Notes: a model not told the origin generated them from the letters alone. Shown: positions 10,043 to 22,594, counted from the first letter of the stretch. The stretch: DNA of 64,000 nt from Ligustrum vulgare (GCA_963555705.1 OY743184.1:28350639-28414638), one strand, 5' to 3'. Numbers and translations are program-made.

Positions 10043-10258
10043 GAAATTTACAAAAAAAAAAAATTAGAAAATAAGTGTTGTTGATTCGAACAAGAAATCA
10101 AGAAAATAATATTTGGCAAATCTTTCCAACAAATCCTTGTTTCCATAAAATTCTTTATTCTTGTGTCCATAAAACTTCTTCTTGCAATAGAATTCTTGTT
10201 TCCATAATTTCTTTCTCAAATTTCCTAAATTCCAATATTTTCCATCAACTTTCCTTAT
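9842..10258 (+). other. E1 leader with A-rich runs
   Basis: The 5' leader between the primer site and the gag frame has A runs at 9908-9919, 10012-10039 and 10052-10063. E2 has about 430 bp here before its gag ATG. In E1 I see no ATG that opens the gag frame. Confidence 0.6.
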
Positions 10259-13200
10259 TTGCACTCTGGGGTTTATTCCACAAGGACCAAATCCGTGACT
10301 AGTGTTGGTAGGAGACGAGATCGGAGAGAAAGACGTGATAGGGGATATAGGCGTGATCGTAGGGATGATGTAGATGGACATGTTGGTAACATTAAAATGT
10401 CCATTCCCTCGTTTCAGGGTAAGAGTAATCCGGACGTTTATTTTGAATGGGAAAAGAGAGTAGAATTAATTTTCGATTGTCATAATTATTCTGAAGCTAA
10501 GAAGGTTAAATTGGCAGTCGTAGAATTTACTGATTATGCTATAGTATGGTGGGATCAATTGGTAACTAGTAAAAGGAGAAATGGGGAGAGGCCTATTGAA
10601 ACTTGGGATGAGTTGAAGGCCCTTATGAGAAAACGATTTGTGCCTGGACATTACTATAGGGATCTTTACCAAAAATTACAAACCCTTTCCCAAGGTAGTA
10701 AGAGTGTGGAGGATTACCATAGGGAGATGGAGGTTGCCATGATTCGGGCTAATGTAGAGGAAGACCCGGAGGCCACCATGGCTAGGTTTTTAAATGGTTT
10801 AAATCGAGATATTGCTAATGTTATTGAATTGCAGCATTATATCGATTTGGAGGAAATGCTTCACATGTCCATGAAAGTGGAGCGACAATTAAAAAGGAAG
10901 GGAACTTCCAAATTCTCTACAAGTTCCAATTCTTTTGGTAAGTCTACGTGGAGTGGGATTTCCAAAAATGAAGGGGTTGTGCAGAAAAATAAATTTGAGG
11001 CATCGAAGGGAAAGGTAGAGCCACCCAACAAAGGTAAAATTACTTCTGACTCTCAAGCTTCTAGGACTAGAGATATCCGTTGCTTTAAATGTTCCGGTTT
11101 AGGACATATTTCTTCACAATGTCCAAATAAACGAATATTGGTTATGCATGATGGGGTATTAAGTTCGGAGGATGAGAAAGGGGGAGAAGTGGAGGATGAG
11201 TATAAGGATATGCCAGCTCTAGAGGATGTTAGTGAAAATGATGATGCGGACTATGCAGTAGCTAAATCACTTGTCACTAGGAGAGCCCTTAGTACTCAAG
11301 TTAAGGTGGAAGAGTCGGGTGAGCAGCGAGAAAATATATTTCATACTAGGTGTTTTGTGAATAACAAAGTGTGTAGTTTGATAATAGATGGGGGTAGTTG
11401 TGCGAACGTTGCTAGCGCTACTTTAGTAGAGAAATTGTGCCTGCCTATGCTAAAACACCCTAGGCCATATAAGCTACAGTGGTTAAATGAATCGGGCGAG
11501 ATTAAGGTAAATAAGCAGGTGGTAGTTGATTTGGCGATTGGGAAGTATGAAGATAGGGTGGTTTGTGATGTGGTACCCATGCATGCGGGGCACATCTTGT
11601 TGGGCAGGCCATGGCAATTCGATAGGAAGGTTATTCATGATGGATTTAAAAATAGGTATACCTTCACTAAGGATGGAAAAAATGTCAAACTAATGCCTTT
11701 GTCACCTCAACAGGTCTATGAAGACCAATTGAAATTAAAAAGTGAGGAAGAGAGAAAGAGGGTCGGGACCACGATCCCGGAAAAAGGAGAGTTGTGTGAA
11801 AAACCGAGAGTTGGGACCACGATCCCAGAAAAAGGAGAGGGTGTGAAGAGTGCCAGTAAAAGAGAGAAAACAAAGGTAAGCTTCTACGCAAAACAGAGTG
11901 ATATCACCAAAGCTATTTCTACAAATAAACCTGTGATTTTACTAATGTACAAGGAATCCCTCCTTGTGCTTGATGAAGCTAACCACTCCCTCCCCAGTTT
12001 AGCTATGTCTCTTTTGCAGGAATTTGCAGATTTATTTCCCGAGGATATTCCTAGTGGGCTACCGCCAATTCGAGGGATTGAACACCAGATTGACTTCGTG
12101 CCAGGAGCGGTCATTCCAAACAGGCCAGCTTATAGGAGCAATCCAGAAGAGACCAAGGAGCTACAAAAGCAGGTTGAAGAGCTGCTGAAAAAGGGCTATG
12201 TTCGGGAAAGCATGAGCCCATGTGCAGTACCAGTTCTGTTGGTACCCAAAAAGGATGGGACTTGGAGGATGTGCGTGGACTGTAGGGCAGTCAACAATAT
12301 TACGGTAAAGTATCGCCATCCCATACCTAGACTTGATGACATGCTTGATGAACTTTATGGTGCTAGTATTTTTAGTAAAATAGACCTTAAGAGTGGTTAT
12401 CACCAAATTCGTATGAAGGAAGGTGATGAATGGAAAACCGCCTTCAAAACCAAATATGGTTTATATGAATGGATGGTTATGCCGTTCGGCCTCTCAAATG
12501 CACCTAGCACTTTTATGAGATTAATGAATCATGTCTTGCGTGCTTACATTGGTAAATTTGTCGTGGTATACTTTGATGACATTTTAGTATATAGTAAGAA
12601 CTTAGGTGATCACATTGAACATTTAAGATCTGTTTTGGAAGTTTTAAAAACTGAAAAACTATATGCTAATTTTAAAAAGTGTACTTTTTGCATGGAAAAG
12701 GTAATTTTTCTTGGCTTTGTCGTTAGTTCTAATGGTGTTGAGGTAGACGAGGAGAAAATTCGTGCTATTAAAGAATGGCCAACTCCCAAAAGTATTACGG
12801 AGGTTAGGAGCTTCCACGGGTTGGCTGGGTTTTATAGGAGGTTTGTTAAAGATTTTAGCACACTTGCAGCACCACTAACAGAAATAGTCAAGAAAACTGT
12901 AGGATTCCATTGGGGGGAAGCACAAGAAAATGCTTTTAAAATGCTTAAGGATAGGTTATGTTCTGCACCGGTTTTAGCTTTACCTAACTTTAACCAAACC
13001 TTTGAGATTGAATGTGATGCATCAGGAATAGGTATTGGAGCTGTTCTTATGCAGGAAAAAAGACCGATTGCATTTTTCAGTGAAAAGCTGAGTGGGGCAG
13101 TCTTGAATTATCCTACCTACGACAAGGAGCTTTATGCTCTTGTTCGTGCCTTGGAAACATGGCAGCACTATCTATGGCCAAAGGAATTCGTTATACACAC

Positions 13201-14884
13201 TGACCACGAGTCACTGAAACACCTCAAGGGACAAGGTAAACTAAACAAACGACACGCCCGTTGGATAGAATTCATTGAGACCTTTCCATATGTCATTCGC
13301 TATAAGCAAGGTAAGGAGAATGTGGTAGCAGATGCCCTTTCTCGCAGGTATGTTCTCTTAACTTCTTTAAATGCGAAGTTGCTTGGGTTCGAATATATTA
13401 AAGGTATGTATGCTAATGACCCTAATTTTTCTACCATTTATGCTTCATGTGAAAAAGGTGCAATTGATAAATTTTATAGGCATGATGGCTATTTGTTTAG
13501 GGAAAATAAACTTTGTGTGCCTAATTGTTCTATGCGTGAATTGCTTGTGCGTGAGGCTCATGGTGGAGGGTTAATGGGGCACTTTGGTGTTTTTAAGACA
13601 TTAGAAACTTTACAAGAGCATTTTTATTGGCCTAAAATGAAAAGGGATGTTCACCATATTTGTGAAAGATGCATAACTTGTAAACAATCTAAGTCTAGAG
13701 TCTTTCCACAAGGTTTGTATACACCTTTGCCCGTACCTAATGAACCTTGGGTAGATATATCTATGGATTTTGTGTTAGGTCTGCCTAGGACAAAAAAAGG
13801 TAAAGACTCGATATTTGTGGTGGTAGACAGGTTTAGCAAAATGGCGCATTTTGTTCCTTGTAATAAAACTGATGACGCAACTAACATAGCGGACCTATTC
13901 TTTAGGGAAGTTGTAAGACTCCATGGGATACCTAGGAGTATTGTGTCTGATAGGGATGTTAAGTTCCTAAGCTACTTTTGGAAAGTCTTGTGGGGGAAAA
14001 TGGGTACTAAATTGTTATTTTCAACTACATGTCACCCACAAACTGATGGTCAAACCGAGGTAGTTAATAGGACATTAATCCAACTTTTGCGCACTATAAT
14101 AAATAAGAATCTAAAAAGTTGGGAGGAATGTTTGCCATTTGTGGAATTTGCTTATAATCGATCTGTGCATTCTACTACTTCATGTTCACCTTTTGAAGTT
14201 GTTTATGGTTTCAACCCGCTAACTCCTCTTGATTTAATTCATTTACCTGCAGATGAACGGAGCAGTTTGGACGGGGCGAAAAAGGCTAAGTTTGTGAAAG
14301 AACTTCATGAGAGGGTGAAAGGACAAATTGAAAAGAAAAATGAGCGTTATGCGACTCATGCCAACAAAGAGAGGAGGCAAGTGACGTTCGAGCCAGGTGA
14401 TTGGGTGTGGGTGCACTTGCGAAAGGAGCGATTCCCAACCCTAAGAAAGTCTAAGTTGCAGCCAAGAGGCGATGGCCCTTTTCAGATCCTTGAAAAGATA
14501 AATGAGAATGCATATAAGCTCGATCTTCCAGGTGAGTATAATGTGTCTGCTTCATTTAATGTTGCTGATCTTTCTCTGTTTGATGCAGGTGATGATTCGA
14601 GGACGAATCCTTTTCAACAGGGAGGGGATGATGAGTTCCGGAGTGGCTCGAAGAACGTTGACCCGTTGCACGTGCCCGTAGGACCAATAACAAGACAAAG
14701 AGCCAAAAGAATCAAGCAGGCAATGCAAGGATTCATGCAAGCGTGGATGGACGAGTGCTCTAGTGCAAAGACTTCATTTACGATGCATAAGAATGTGGAA
14801 GAGGAGCCAAAGTTATTGCAATGCATTTGGATCAAGGAAGAACGAGAAATTGGGCAGCAGCTGAGTCACGGCCGTAAAGACTGA
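10259..14884 (+). CDS. E1 gag-pol polyprotein
   Basis: Coordinates cover the open frame; codon 1 here is TTG. The frame is open from 10229, similarity to E2 Gag starts near 10310, and the first in-frame ATG is 10397 (codon 47). Numbering from 10259: capsid region about 45-215 (WWDQL, RKRF, FLNGLN); zinc knuckle C-x2-C-x4-H-x4-C at 275-288; protease LIIDGGS with D377 (Gly where most have Ser/Thr); linker with two [10 protein letters not shown] repeats; RT with D709 and YFDD at 771-774; RNase H D920, E957, D982, D1025; integrase zinc finger H1101, H1108, C1138, C1141; catalytic D1170, D1231, E1267; GPF module near [11 protein letters not shown]. The last 85 or so codons lie in the 3' LTR and hold [10 protein letters not shown]. 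All key residues are present. The missing Gag N-terminus is the one visible defect. Confidence 0.93.
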   Translation: MHSGVYSTRTKSVTSVGRRRDRRERRDRGYRRDRRDDVDGHVGNIKMSIPSFQGKSNPDVYFEWEKRVELIFDCHNYSEAKKVKLAVVEFTDYAIVWWDQLVTSKRRNGERPIETWDELKALMRKRFVPGHYYRDLYQKLQTLSQGSKSVEDYHREMEVAMIRANVEEDPEATMARFLNGLNRDIANVIELQHYIDLEEMLHMSMKVERQLKRKGTSKFSTSSNSFGKSTWSGISKNEGVVQKNKFEASKGKVEPPNKGKITSDSQASRTRDIRCFKCSGLGHISSQCPNKRILVMHDGVLSSEDEKGGEVEDEYKDMPALEDVSENDDADYAVAKSLVTRRALSTQVKVEESGEQRENIFHTRCFVNNKVCSLIIDGGSCANVASATLVEKLCLPMLKHPRPYKLQWLNESGEIKVNKQVVVDLAIGKYEDRVVCDVVPMHAGHILLGRPWQFDRKVIHDGFKNRYTFTKDGKNVKLMPLSPQQVYEDQLKLKSEEERKRVGTTIPEKGELCEKPRVGTTIPEKGEGVKSASKREKTKVSFYAKQSDITKAISTNKPVILLMYKESLLVLDEANHSLPSLAMSLLQEFADLFPEDIPSGLPPIRGIEHQIDFVPGAVIPNRPAYRSNPEETKELQKQVEELLKKGYVRESMSPCAVPVLLVPKKDGTWRMCVDCRAVNNITVKYRHPIPRLDDMLDELYGASIFSKIDLKSGYHQIRMKEGDEWKTAFKTKYGLYEWMVMPFGLSNAPSTFMRLMNHVLRAYIGKFVVVYFDDILVYSKNLGDHIEHLRSVLEVLKTEKLYANFKKCTFCMEKVIFLGFVVSSNGVEVDEEKIRAIKEWPTPKSITEVRSFHGLAGFYRRFVKDFSTLAAPLTEIVKKTVGFHWGEAQENAFKMLKDRLCSAPVLALPNFNQTFEIECDASGIGIGAVLMQEKRPIAFFSEKLSGAVLNYPTYDKELYALVRALETWQHYLWPKEFVIHTDHESLKHLKGQGKLNKRHARWIEFIETFPYVIRYKQGKENVVADALSRRYVLLTSLNAKLLGFEYIKGMYANDPNFSTIYASCEKGAIDKFYRHDGYLFRENKLCVPNCSMRELLVREAHGGGLMGHFGVFKTLETLQEHFYWPKMKRDVHHICERCITCKQSKSRVFPQGLYTPLPVPNEPWVDISMDFVLGLPRTKKGKDSIFVVVDRFSKMAHFVPCNKTDDATNIADLFFREVVRLHGIPRSIVSDRDVKFLSYFWKVLWGKMGTKLLFSTTCHPQTDGQTEVVNRTLIQLLRTIINKNLKSWEECLPFVEFAYNRSVHSTTSCSPFEVVYGFNPLTPLDLIHLPADERSSLDGAKKAKFVKELHERVKGQIEKKNERYATHANKERRQVTFEPGDWVWVHLRKERFPTLRKSKLQPRGDGPFQILEKINENAYKLDLPGEYNVSASFNVADLSLFDAGDDSRTNPFQQGGDDEFRSGSKNVDPLHVPVGPITRQRAKRIKQAMQGFMQAWMDECSSAKTSFTMHKNVEEEPKLLQCIWIKEEREIGQQLSHGRKD
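14616..14628 (+). other. E1 polypurine tract
   Basis: CAACAGGGAGGGGA directly before the 3' LTR start TGATGAG. It is also translated as part of the polyprotein (QQGGDD). Confidence 0.85.
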
Positions 14885-15544
14885 AATCACGGCCGTAAAG
14901 GATTCACGGCCGTAAAGCCAATATTACGGCCGTAACACGACAATGGCGAAATTTTGCAGAAGAGGACTTACGGCCGTAACCCACATCTTCACGGCCGTAA
15001 AGAGTTTGGTATCTTTTAGTTCAGAATGTTGATTACGGCCGTAAAGGTCATTTTCACGGCCGTAACATATGTTGTCAATTTTTAATCCGTAGCGTGATTA
15101 CGGCCGTAAAGGTTGTTTTCACGGCCGTAAATTAGGTTCCGAATTTTAAGTTAATATTAGGCGTTTTTAGCTTTTTAGTTTAGGTTGAATTCTAGTTTAT
15201 TTTTAGTTGCTTTATTTTCTTTGCCTATATATATGGCTTTATTCAGCATTGTAAAACACAACTTTTATCTTGAGATTAATGATATTGAAGGTGAGATATT
15301 CCCTTATATTTTCTTCGTGTTCTCGTCGAACAAATTAAACTTATCAAAGGATTTGACAACCTTTGTGGCGTTCCCCCTTTGTGGTTCTTATCTCCGCATC
15401 GTAACGGGTTTTGGGTTTAATATACCCATAGTTCTTGCGTCGTGAGGTCGGGGTTGCATTGTTACCGTCTACTATCTTGGATTTTAGAGCTTTCCGGCGT
15501 TTAATTCCGCGTGTTCTTGGTGATCCCCATAACGGATCACATCA
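14629..15544 (+). repeat. E1 3' LTR (916 bp)
   Basis: Near-identical to 8911-9826. It encodes the end of the polyprotein (to 14884), then the ten-site palindrome array (14868-15130) and the TATA box (15226-15234). Confidence 0.97.
14868..15130. repeat. array of ten ACGGCCGTAA sites, E1 3' LTR
   Basis: Same ten sites as 9150-9412, offset by 5,718 bp. The first site overlaps the last codons of gag-pol (HGRK). Confidence 0.95.
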
Positions 15545-15743
15545 CTTTCTCTTCATTCTTTCTCATAAATCATTAAAATAAGTATCTGAAATACTGAAAT
15601 AATGTTAAACATCATAAACCTCTTTACCTCGGAGTTGGTGGGACGAATGATGGCAGTGGCAATCTTCATTAATAATAATTAAATAGTGTAAAATGATTCT
15701 TGAAATTTCTTTTTGAAAATTTTCCATTCTACAGAAACGCAGA

Positions 15744-15758
15744 CTGGCTCTGATACCA
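15744..15758 (-). other. primer binding site beside left Tekay-like LTR
   Basis: TGGTATCAGAGCCAG on the minus strand, next to LTR end GGCACTACA. Its presence on the outer side of this LTR is the key evidence for the tandem arrangement. Confidence 0.88.
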
Positions 15759-15761
15759 AGC

Positions 15762-18176
15762 TGTAGTGCCCCGAGTTCTAATTACCCGGTTCACCACGTC
15801 ATCATCTGATCTAACTTTTAAAATAATATTTTAGCGGAAGAGATAACTGAAATTCATTTTTGGCAACATTAAATAAACTGTAATGGTCGATAAAGTTTAA
15901 AACATTAAATAAACTGTAATTGAAATTCTCAAAATTATCCAATGTTTGGAAAGTACGGATTATTAAAATAAGATTTTAAACCATTTAACGACTATTGCCA
16001 CAATCATCCATCACTTGCCACCCCTGCAAATGTTGTTTAAAATAGACATGAGCATTTCATAGAAATACTCAGTAGACTCATCGCCAATTAATTAATTTAC
16101 AATATAATTGAACACATAAATGCAGACTCTATAGAAACATAGGGTGTGGGTAGTATCTTCTTGTGCATTAAAGCACTAGGCTTCTCTTTGAAAATCATAG
16201 GCTCTTTAAAATCATCGGGTGTGGGTAGTCTCATCTCGTACACTTAAGACACGTATGTTATGCATAACATCATCATTTATCTTGCAAGATATTCTCTTCT
16301 TTCTTTCTCATGCATAAAGCAAGTAAGTTATGACAAGCATAACAACATAATTATTTTCGAAGAAATACATTCTCGTCTCTTTTCATAAAAATGACTTTCA
16401 CATAAGTCACATAACATACACATTCACATGTAATCATAATTTAAATCAATTAATAGGGCTCGTCTACCTTAAACATAACGAGTGTGGTTGAGCGGGAATG
16501 ACTTCAATCTTTCAACTCTCCGTACGCCTCGTCTAGCCAATTAGAAAGTAAGTTAAATTAGTCTCTTGAGATTTATATTTTAAAAAATGATAAATTACAA
16601 TTTGGGGACTGAAATTGATTATTTGAAAGTTGAGGGACTAAAATGAATACATTTAAAGTTGAGGGACTAAAATGAATACTTTGAAAATTGAGGGACTAAA
16701 ATGAAACTTTGAAAGTTGAGGGACTAAAATGAATACTTTGAAAATTGAGGGTCTAAAATGAATAATTTGAAAGTTGAGGGACTAAAATGAATACTTTGAA
16801 AACCTTGGGTTGAAGCTCAAAATAGATAATAAATTTTAGGGCTTGAAATAATTGATTTTTAAAAATGAAAGGGCTGATTAAAATCATTAAAAAACGTAAG
16901 GGGCTGAAATGATTAGGTTTAAAACTATAAGGACCGAAATGCACAACTTTAAAACTTGGGGGACTAAGCTGAAATTTTTGAAACTCAAAATATTAAAACA
17001 ATTCCAGTCATCTCTCTCTCTCTCATTCGTCCGACTACCAGAGGAGCAGAAGAGAGAGAGAGCGGCGGCGCGGCGCAACTGGAGGAACAGGGTCTCCAGT
17101 CGGCGGTTCGCCGGCGCAGGGTGCGGCGAGCGGCGGGGTTGCTGTAGATTAAGTTTTTGTGCGGTTTAGGTGCGAGATCGATGGCTAAACCGAGGCTTGG
17201 AGGTCGCGATTTGGGTCTGAAATTCTGACCATGAACCCGACGATTGAAGGTGAGTGTTTAGCATTGGATTCTCCTTGGTCTTGGGTTTTGATTTTTGGAC
17301 TGAGTAGGGAGGTTGTGGCCGTCGACAGTGACGGTTTGGAATGGGTGGTTTGGTAATGGTGGCTGTGTGAGGTTGGTGGTTTGGGATTGATTTGGGCAGT
17401 GGTGGTTTTCTTGGAGGTGGCGGTTTGGTTGTGGTTCATTGGTGGTTGGTGGTCCAGCTGGGAGAAGGCAGCCAGGGGAGATTTGTGGTTCGGTGGAGGG
17501 TCGTGGTGATGGATTGGTGTGGCTTCGAGCTGTGGTTACGGTTCATGGGTGGTGCTGCAGGTGGTTTGACTGGCTGGGTTGTGGATGATGACGACAATGG
17601 GTTGTGCCGTGGGTGTTGAAGGTGATGGAGTTGGCAGTGGTTGCCGTGGGGGTGAGGGTGAAGTGGTTGGTCGGCAGCTGCAGTGGCTGGGATGGAGATG
17701 GAGGTGGTGATGATGATGAAGGAGTAGGAAGACTTGGCTGCAACTGAATTTGGAGTTTGAAGTTGGAGAAGAGTGAATTTGGAGAGGTTGGTAATGTAGA
17801 GGTAGGGTGTGGTATTGGATGGGATTGATGTGATGGATGGGGGTTGGTGGTGTGAAAATCTAGACAAGCATTGCACGTAGTTCAAGGAAAATTCGCACGC
17901 GAAATCAACTGGGTCGGAAGGATTAAACAGATAAAATAAGATTGACGTAATTTGTGATTTAAAGCGATTTTGAAAATAATAATTTAAATAAACAATTAAA
18001 ATAATAAAATTTTAGAAATTCGAAATTTAATTTAAAATTGAATTAACTCGATATTTCTCGACTTGGCTAGACGAACGCGTCGTGAAGTTAACTTAGAAAT
18101 GGGTGAGATTGCAGCGACACAGTTTTCGAGGTTTTAAAATAATTATTTAATCGCGTGAAAATTCTTGGTCGCTACA
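15762..18176 (-). repeat. Tekay-like LTR, left copy (2,415 bp)
   Basis: On the minus strand it begins TGTAGCGACCAAGAAT and ends GGCACTACA. It aligns along its length with 22598-25014, apart from a deletion near 15895-15905 and a shorter GA run near 17050. It contains a minisatellite (16600-16800) and a G-rich, low-complexity region (17230-17850). Minus-strand frames in that region are rich in Pro, Ser, Thr and His and begin without ATG, so I do not call a gene. Confidence 0.9.
16600..16800. repeat. minisatellite, unit about 29 bp (GAGGGACTAAAATGAATACT)
   Basis: About six to seven units of gttgagggactaaaatgaatactttgaaa and variants. The second LTR has the same array at about 23520-23670. Confidence 0.88.
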
Positions 18177-18190
18177 ACCTTACCCCCTTA
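18177..18190 (-). other. Tekay-like polypurine tract
   Basis: Minus strand TAAGGGGGTAAGGT directly before TGTAGCGACC. Confidence 0.8.
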
Positions 18191-18700
18191 AAATAATTTC
18201 GTCCTCGAAATTAAACTTACTTGATCTATTAATTCTGAATACTTAGCTAGGATCTCCTCTTCATTTCCCAAGTAACCTCATCACTATTATATCTACCCCA
18301 CTAGACTTTAACTAAAGGAATCTCTTTGTTTCTTTAAACGTGGACTTTTCTCTCTACTATGCACATAGGTGCCTCTTCATAAGTCAAATCTTTCTGAACT
18401 TCAAGAGACTGATAATTCACCACATGACTAGGATCATGAACGTACCTTCTCAACAAAGAAACATGAAAAATATTGTGAACAACTGCAAGTTCTGGTGGCA
18501 AAGCCAACAATAAGCCACATTATCCACTTCTCTAGTATTTCAAATGGTCCGATGAAACAAGACCTTAATTTCCCTTTCTTGCCGAAACGAAAAGTACCCT
18601 TCATAGGAGCTACTTTCAAGAACACTTTCATCTCTAATCTCAAACATTAAGTCTTTTCTTTGATCGGCATAACTTTAATCCGTAATTTAAATCTTTTCGA
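18191..18700 (-). pseudogene. Tekay-like integrase C-terminus and chromodomain remnant
   Basis: The minus-strand frame 18643-18434 includes VFLKVAPMKGTFRFGKKGKL followed by GPFEILE, the conserved GPF module of Del/Tekay integrases. Nearer the LTR the DNA reads IPLVKV, a stop, then WGRYNSDEVTWEMKRRS, which resembles the chromodomain line VPLVKVLWRNHSVEEATWE. Stops break both. A chromodomain would bind histone marks and steer integration; here it cannot be expressed intact. Confidence 0.8.
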
Positions 18701-18785
18701 TAACATCAACTTTTTTCTCAATTAATTCTGAACCCAAAAATTTCCTCTCACCAACTTCATCCCAAAAGATTGGCGATCGACATCT

Positions 18786-19160
18786 TCACCCATACAGTAC
18801 TTCATATGGTGACATATCAATGGTAGTCCGGAAACTGTTATTGTAGGCATATTCCACCAATGGTATATGATTCTCCCAACTGCCACTCAAGTCTAGCACA
18901 CAGGCTCTAAGCATATCTTCCAGCGTCTCAATATCGCGTTCAGACTGCCCGTCTGTCAGGGGATGGTAGGCAGTACTAAAATTTAATTTAGTACCCATTG
19001 CCACATGTAAACTCTTCCAAAGCTCAAGGGAAAATTCTCGGATCTCTATCTGAAAAATGGACACTAGCAATCCATGAAATCGAACAACTCCTCCAATATA
19101 TATCTGTACCTCATACAAATTTATCGAAAAGACGCTTGATAGATATTGAGTAGAACTCAA
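18786..19160 (-). pseudogene. Tekay-like integrase core remnant
   Basis: The minus-strand 124-residue frame ends with LNFSTAYHPLTDGQSERDIE, then MLRACVLDLSGSWENHIPLVEYAYNNSF and SPYEVLYG. This is the second half of the gypsy integrase core, with the catalytic Glu of DGQSE kept. Upstream residues diverge, and the first two catalytic Asp are not recoverable in this frame. Confidence 0.88.
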
Positions 19161-22100
19161 TCAATCATCCGACTTATCCAACTTATTAACTCATTCGTTG
19201 ACCTTCTATTTCAGACCTTTCAAGGATCTATACTGATATCGAATCCACGATATAAATATTAATTGTTCCAATGCTTAAACTAAAAATCAAGAAGATTGAT
19301 CAAGAATAAAACCTTATTATCCAAAATATAGAAACAAAGTATCAATTCCAAAATATTGAGTATAACCCAAACTTGGCGGAATCTTTCTGAAAAGATTCAC
19401 ATACGTAATCATCTCTAAACTCGACTGAAATTTCCTTTTCAAAATTGAAGAAATTCAAACTTAAATCCTTTAGTCCATACTTTTAAATCATGCATCAAGT
19501 ACCTAGTATCACATACTCATTCTAGCTGAGGACTAAGGTACTAACTTAAAGCAGCATTATAAGGATCAGATATGATATTCTCAAACCTAAGAAACCTTAC
19601 TAATTTCCCAATTTGAAGTTCAAGATTCAATTTTCCCTGTTCTCCCAAAACTTCAATTCATGTCACACTATGAACAATACTCTGATTAAGTCTATCACCA
19701 TTAAATAAGACTTCTGTGATTCACGTAGGATTCCTCGTCAAGTTTTCTTAACCCAAAGATACAATCTCATTATAAGTAAAAGTCACACAACTGATCATCT
19801 CAGGTTTTCCATTATTGTAGCAAAATACTTTACTCACATCAAAAGCACAACTAATAATAAGTAATCGGAACTGCATCACCAAAATCTTAAATAAATCCAT
19901 ATATCTTATGACTCAAAATGAAGATTCTCAATCATAGGTAATATTTCACCATAATACAATAAACCATCAAGATAAAATCATTGACTCAATATATTCACAC
20001 AATTCTTTCACGGTCAACCATAACATCCATTAACCGTTTAGTCACCATATCTTGTAGTAATCATTTAACATGTCACTTATCATCGTATCATATGACCTCA
20101 AATAATCATATCAATCTCTCTAAGATTACAATATAATAACCATCATATCTATCACGTGAACCTTATACGCCAGAATACTCACTAAGATTTTATGCAAATC
20201 TCTCAAACTAAATAAATCTTGGATTCTGCCATATGTCACTCTTTCTGCACACTACTCCATAATAAATCATCACTATGAAATCTTATCCCCATTTTCCACA
20301 AATTCTATCACTAAGGACAATTACATAAAATTTCATTTCTTATTTTTCGAACCAAGATACTATTAGTAATAATTTCCAAAATTTCAAGATATGATCTATC
20401 ATAAATTTTCCTCCGATCAAATGCATTACTTCTGCAATACTTATACAATTTAGGACCTGGTAAAATTTATTTCATCAATTTCATCTAACAATTTCTCTCA
20501 TGATCTTCTAATATCATAAATGGAAACTTAATGTACATCGGTGAGTCATTCACATTACGAGGAAACCCTGATTCATTTCCATGACTGCGAATCAACTTTC
20601 TTCGAATTTCCACTTAGAACCAAATATAACATAACTTATTCATGGAAGGTCGACTTATTTCATAATCGCAATACATCATCACCTCCAGTTCTCACCATAA
20701 GAACAATCACATTATTCCTTATAATCATCTATTGTACCTTTTATAAACAAATGACCTTATGACAATCATCATATCACACATAATTAATTCCAAACATTCA
20801 ATCACATGCCCCCAATTTCTCACTTCGAATAAATCTCTACTCCTTTAAGGGCATCTCACCATAAAATATTTCCAATATCTCTCATTCATGATAACTGACT
20901 TTTCCAAATAATCATATTACTTGTAAATGATCAAATCTTTAACACATCATCTACCCGATCAAATTCCAAAACAAATCAACAGTATTATCTCATATCCTCA
21001 TAATCTATAATATTCTCCAATACAAGTGATCATTCCTTACTAATAATCAATTTGTTCCCAAGAATAATTAAGATTTTTCCCAATATCGCCATAATATTTG
21101 TCTTCACTCATCTTTCAAATTATAACTTGACATTCCCCAATGTATGCATCAACTCATCACATCACTTCATGTATTCCTTGATATCCAAGTAGTTGTATAC
21201 ATCATATTGTTCTTGAAATTGTGAAACAAGGAGAGTATCTCAATAGAACTATATCCAATTACAAAAATGATTATGCTTCGAAGAAACCAAAAATATCTCA
21301 AGAGTCATTATCCCTTTTTATCATTTACTAAATCTTGCTTGTGGTGTAAATGATCTTGCAAGTCTAACCTCGATTCCCTTAGTGGGTTGTTTACCATACC
21401 ATGCTCTTAACTCAAAATGATAAAATTCTAGGTAGAGTCTCCCTTGTAATTTGGACTTATCCAACCCGTAGGTATACTTCATAACCAACAATAACAACCT
21501 GTAGTTACACTCCACATCTGACCACAACGATCTAATTATTGACAACAATTCCAACAAACTTCAATACCACAAAATATCCCAGAAAATTAATTCATCATTC
21601 CTCAACATAACAATTTCAATTCATAATTTCCAATATCACAATATCACTCCCTTCAATACAATAATTGGCTCAAATGACCACTCATTGTCATACTCATAAA
21701 ATATATGACACAAATCATAATCCCAAAATCTCTTAGTTACAAGACCAAACAACATTATAAATTTCTCTCAAAATAGAGGAATAATTCACTTACTCTAACA
21801 CAATATCAATTCTTAATTCCCAATAATTAAGAACCAAGTCTTTAAATCTCCAATTTCATAATTCTTCTCATAAAAGTCTCAATAGAATCATATTACTCAT
21901 AATCTCAACATCTCATCACAACCTCATAAAACTGGCTTGCTATTTCTCGTTGATTTACTGAAAATGTTAACAACAAGTGACTAATGAATCTCGCAACAGT
22001 TGCTGAAAAACCACTAGTCATGGCCTCATAACGCGTGGCACAGTAGTCGATAGTGTGGTCACATATCTTTACATGAGGTGTCAATCTAAACGATAGATAT

Positions 22101-22260
22101 TCCAAAAATATTGTCTAATCCTTTCTGTTGACTTCTCGTAAATGGTGCCATATCTAAAATAAATTATGCAAAGTCCAGCTAGGGTTCATCATTTCTAAGT
22201 TTGAGGACAAAAATTATTATAAAATCATTCTTAAATCATAATATTGTTCCCATTATGTTC
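19161..22260 (-). other. decayed Tekay-like interior, no readable domains
   Basis: About 3.1 kb of AT-rich text, with no frame that I can match to RT, protease or Gag. Its position between integrase and primer site implies degenerate gag-pol or a replaced interior. Short frames at 21321-21557 and 21905-22105 (-) carry no motif I recognise. Confidence 0.5.
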
Positions 22261-22264
22261 AACA

Positions 22265-22390
22265 CTCGTTTTCTTTCTTTTCTTTTCTTTCTTTCTGATT
22301 CGGATACAATTTCTCGTTATGCTCCGAAACTCATTTCTTTCTTTCTTTCTTTCTTTCTCATTCGGATACAATCTCTTTCTCTTTCTCTTC
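22265..22390 (-). repeat. pyrimidine microsatellite tract, uninterrupted copy
   Basis: CTTT/CTTTT runs around gattcggatacaat twice. It matches 8792-8910 joined to 15545 onward and so shows the pre-insertion state of the E1 target. Confidence 0.88.
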
Positions 22391-22579
22391 ATTCTTTCTC
22401 ACAAATCATTAAAATAAGTATCTGAAATACTTAAATAACGTTAAACATCATAAACCACTTTACCTCGGAGTTGGTGGGACGAATGATGGCAGTGGCAATC
22501 TTCATTAATAATAATTAAATAGTGTAAAATGATTCTTGAAATTTCTTTTTGAAAATTTTCCATTCTACATAAACGCAGA

Positions 22580-22594
22580 CTGGCTCTAATACCA
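22580..22594 (-). other. primer binding site of the Tekay-like element
   Basis: TGGTATTAGAGCCAG on the minus strand, one transition from the copy at 15744-15758. Confidence 0.85.

Larger units (their letters stand above)
8911..15544 (+). mobile_element. E1, young CRM-like Ty3/gypsy retrotransposon
   Basis: A complete LTR element of 6,634 bp. LTRs at 8911-9826 and 14629-15544 are each 916 bp, and I can see only one base difference (in the run of C after gcgtt, near 9655 and 15373). Target duplication CTTTC is at 8906-8910 and 15545-15549. Primer site 9829-9841 and polypurine tract 14616-14628 are in place. One frame carries gag, protease, RT, RNase H and integrase without a stop and continues into the 3' LTR. 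No chromodomain of the Tekay/Reina type is seen. The integrase tail running into the LTR and the [13 protein letters not shown] ending suggest the CRM chromovirus clade; I have not run a phylogeny. The paralogous empty site is visible at about 22380. Confidence 0.95.

Noticed and set aside
16753..17169. Short frames over the minisatellite and GA run in Tekay-like LTR
   Set aside because: Low-complexity translations, repeated in the second LTR with length changes that shift frame.
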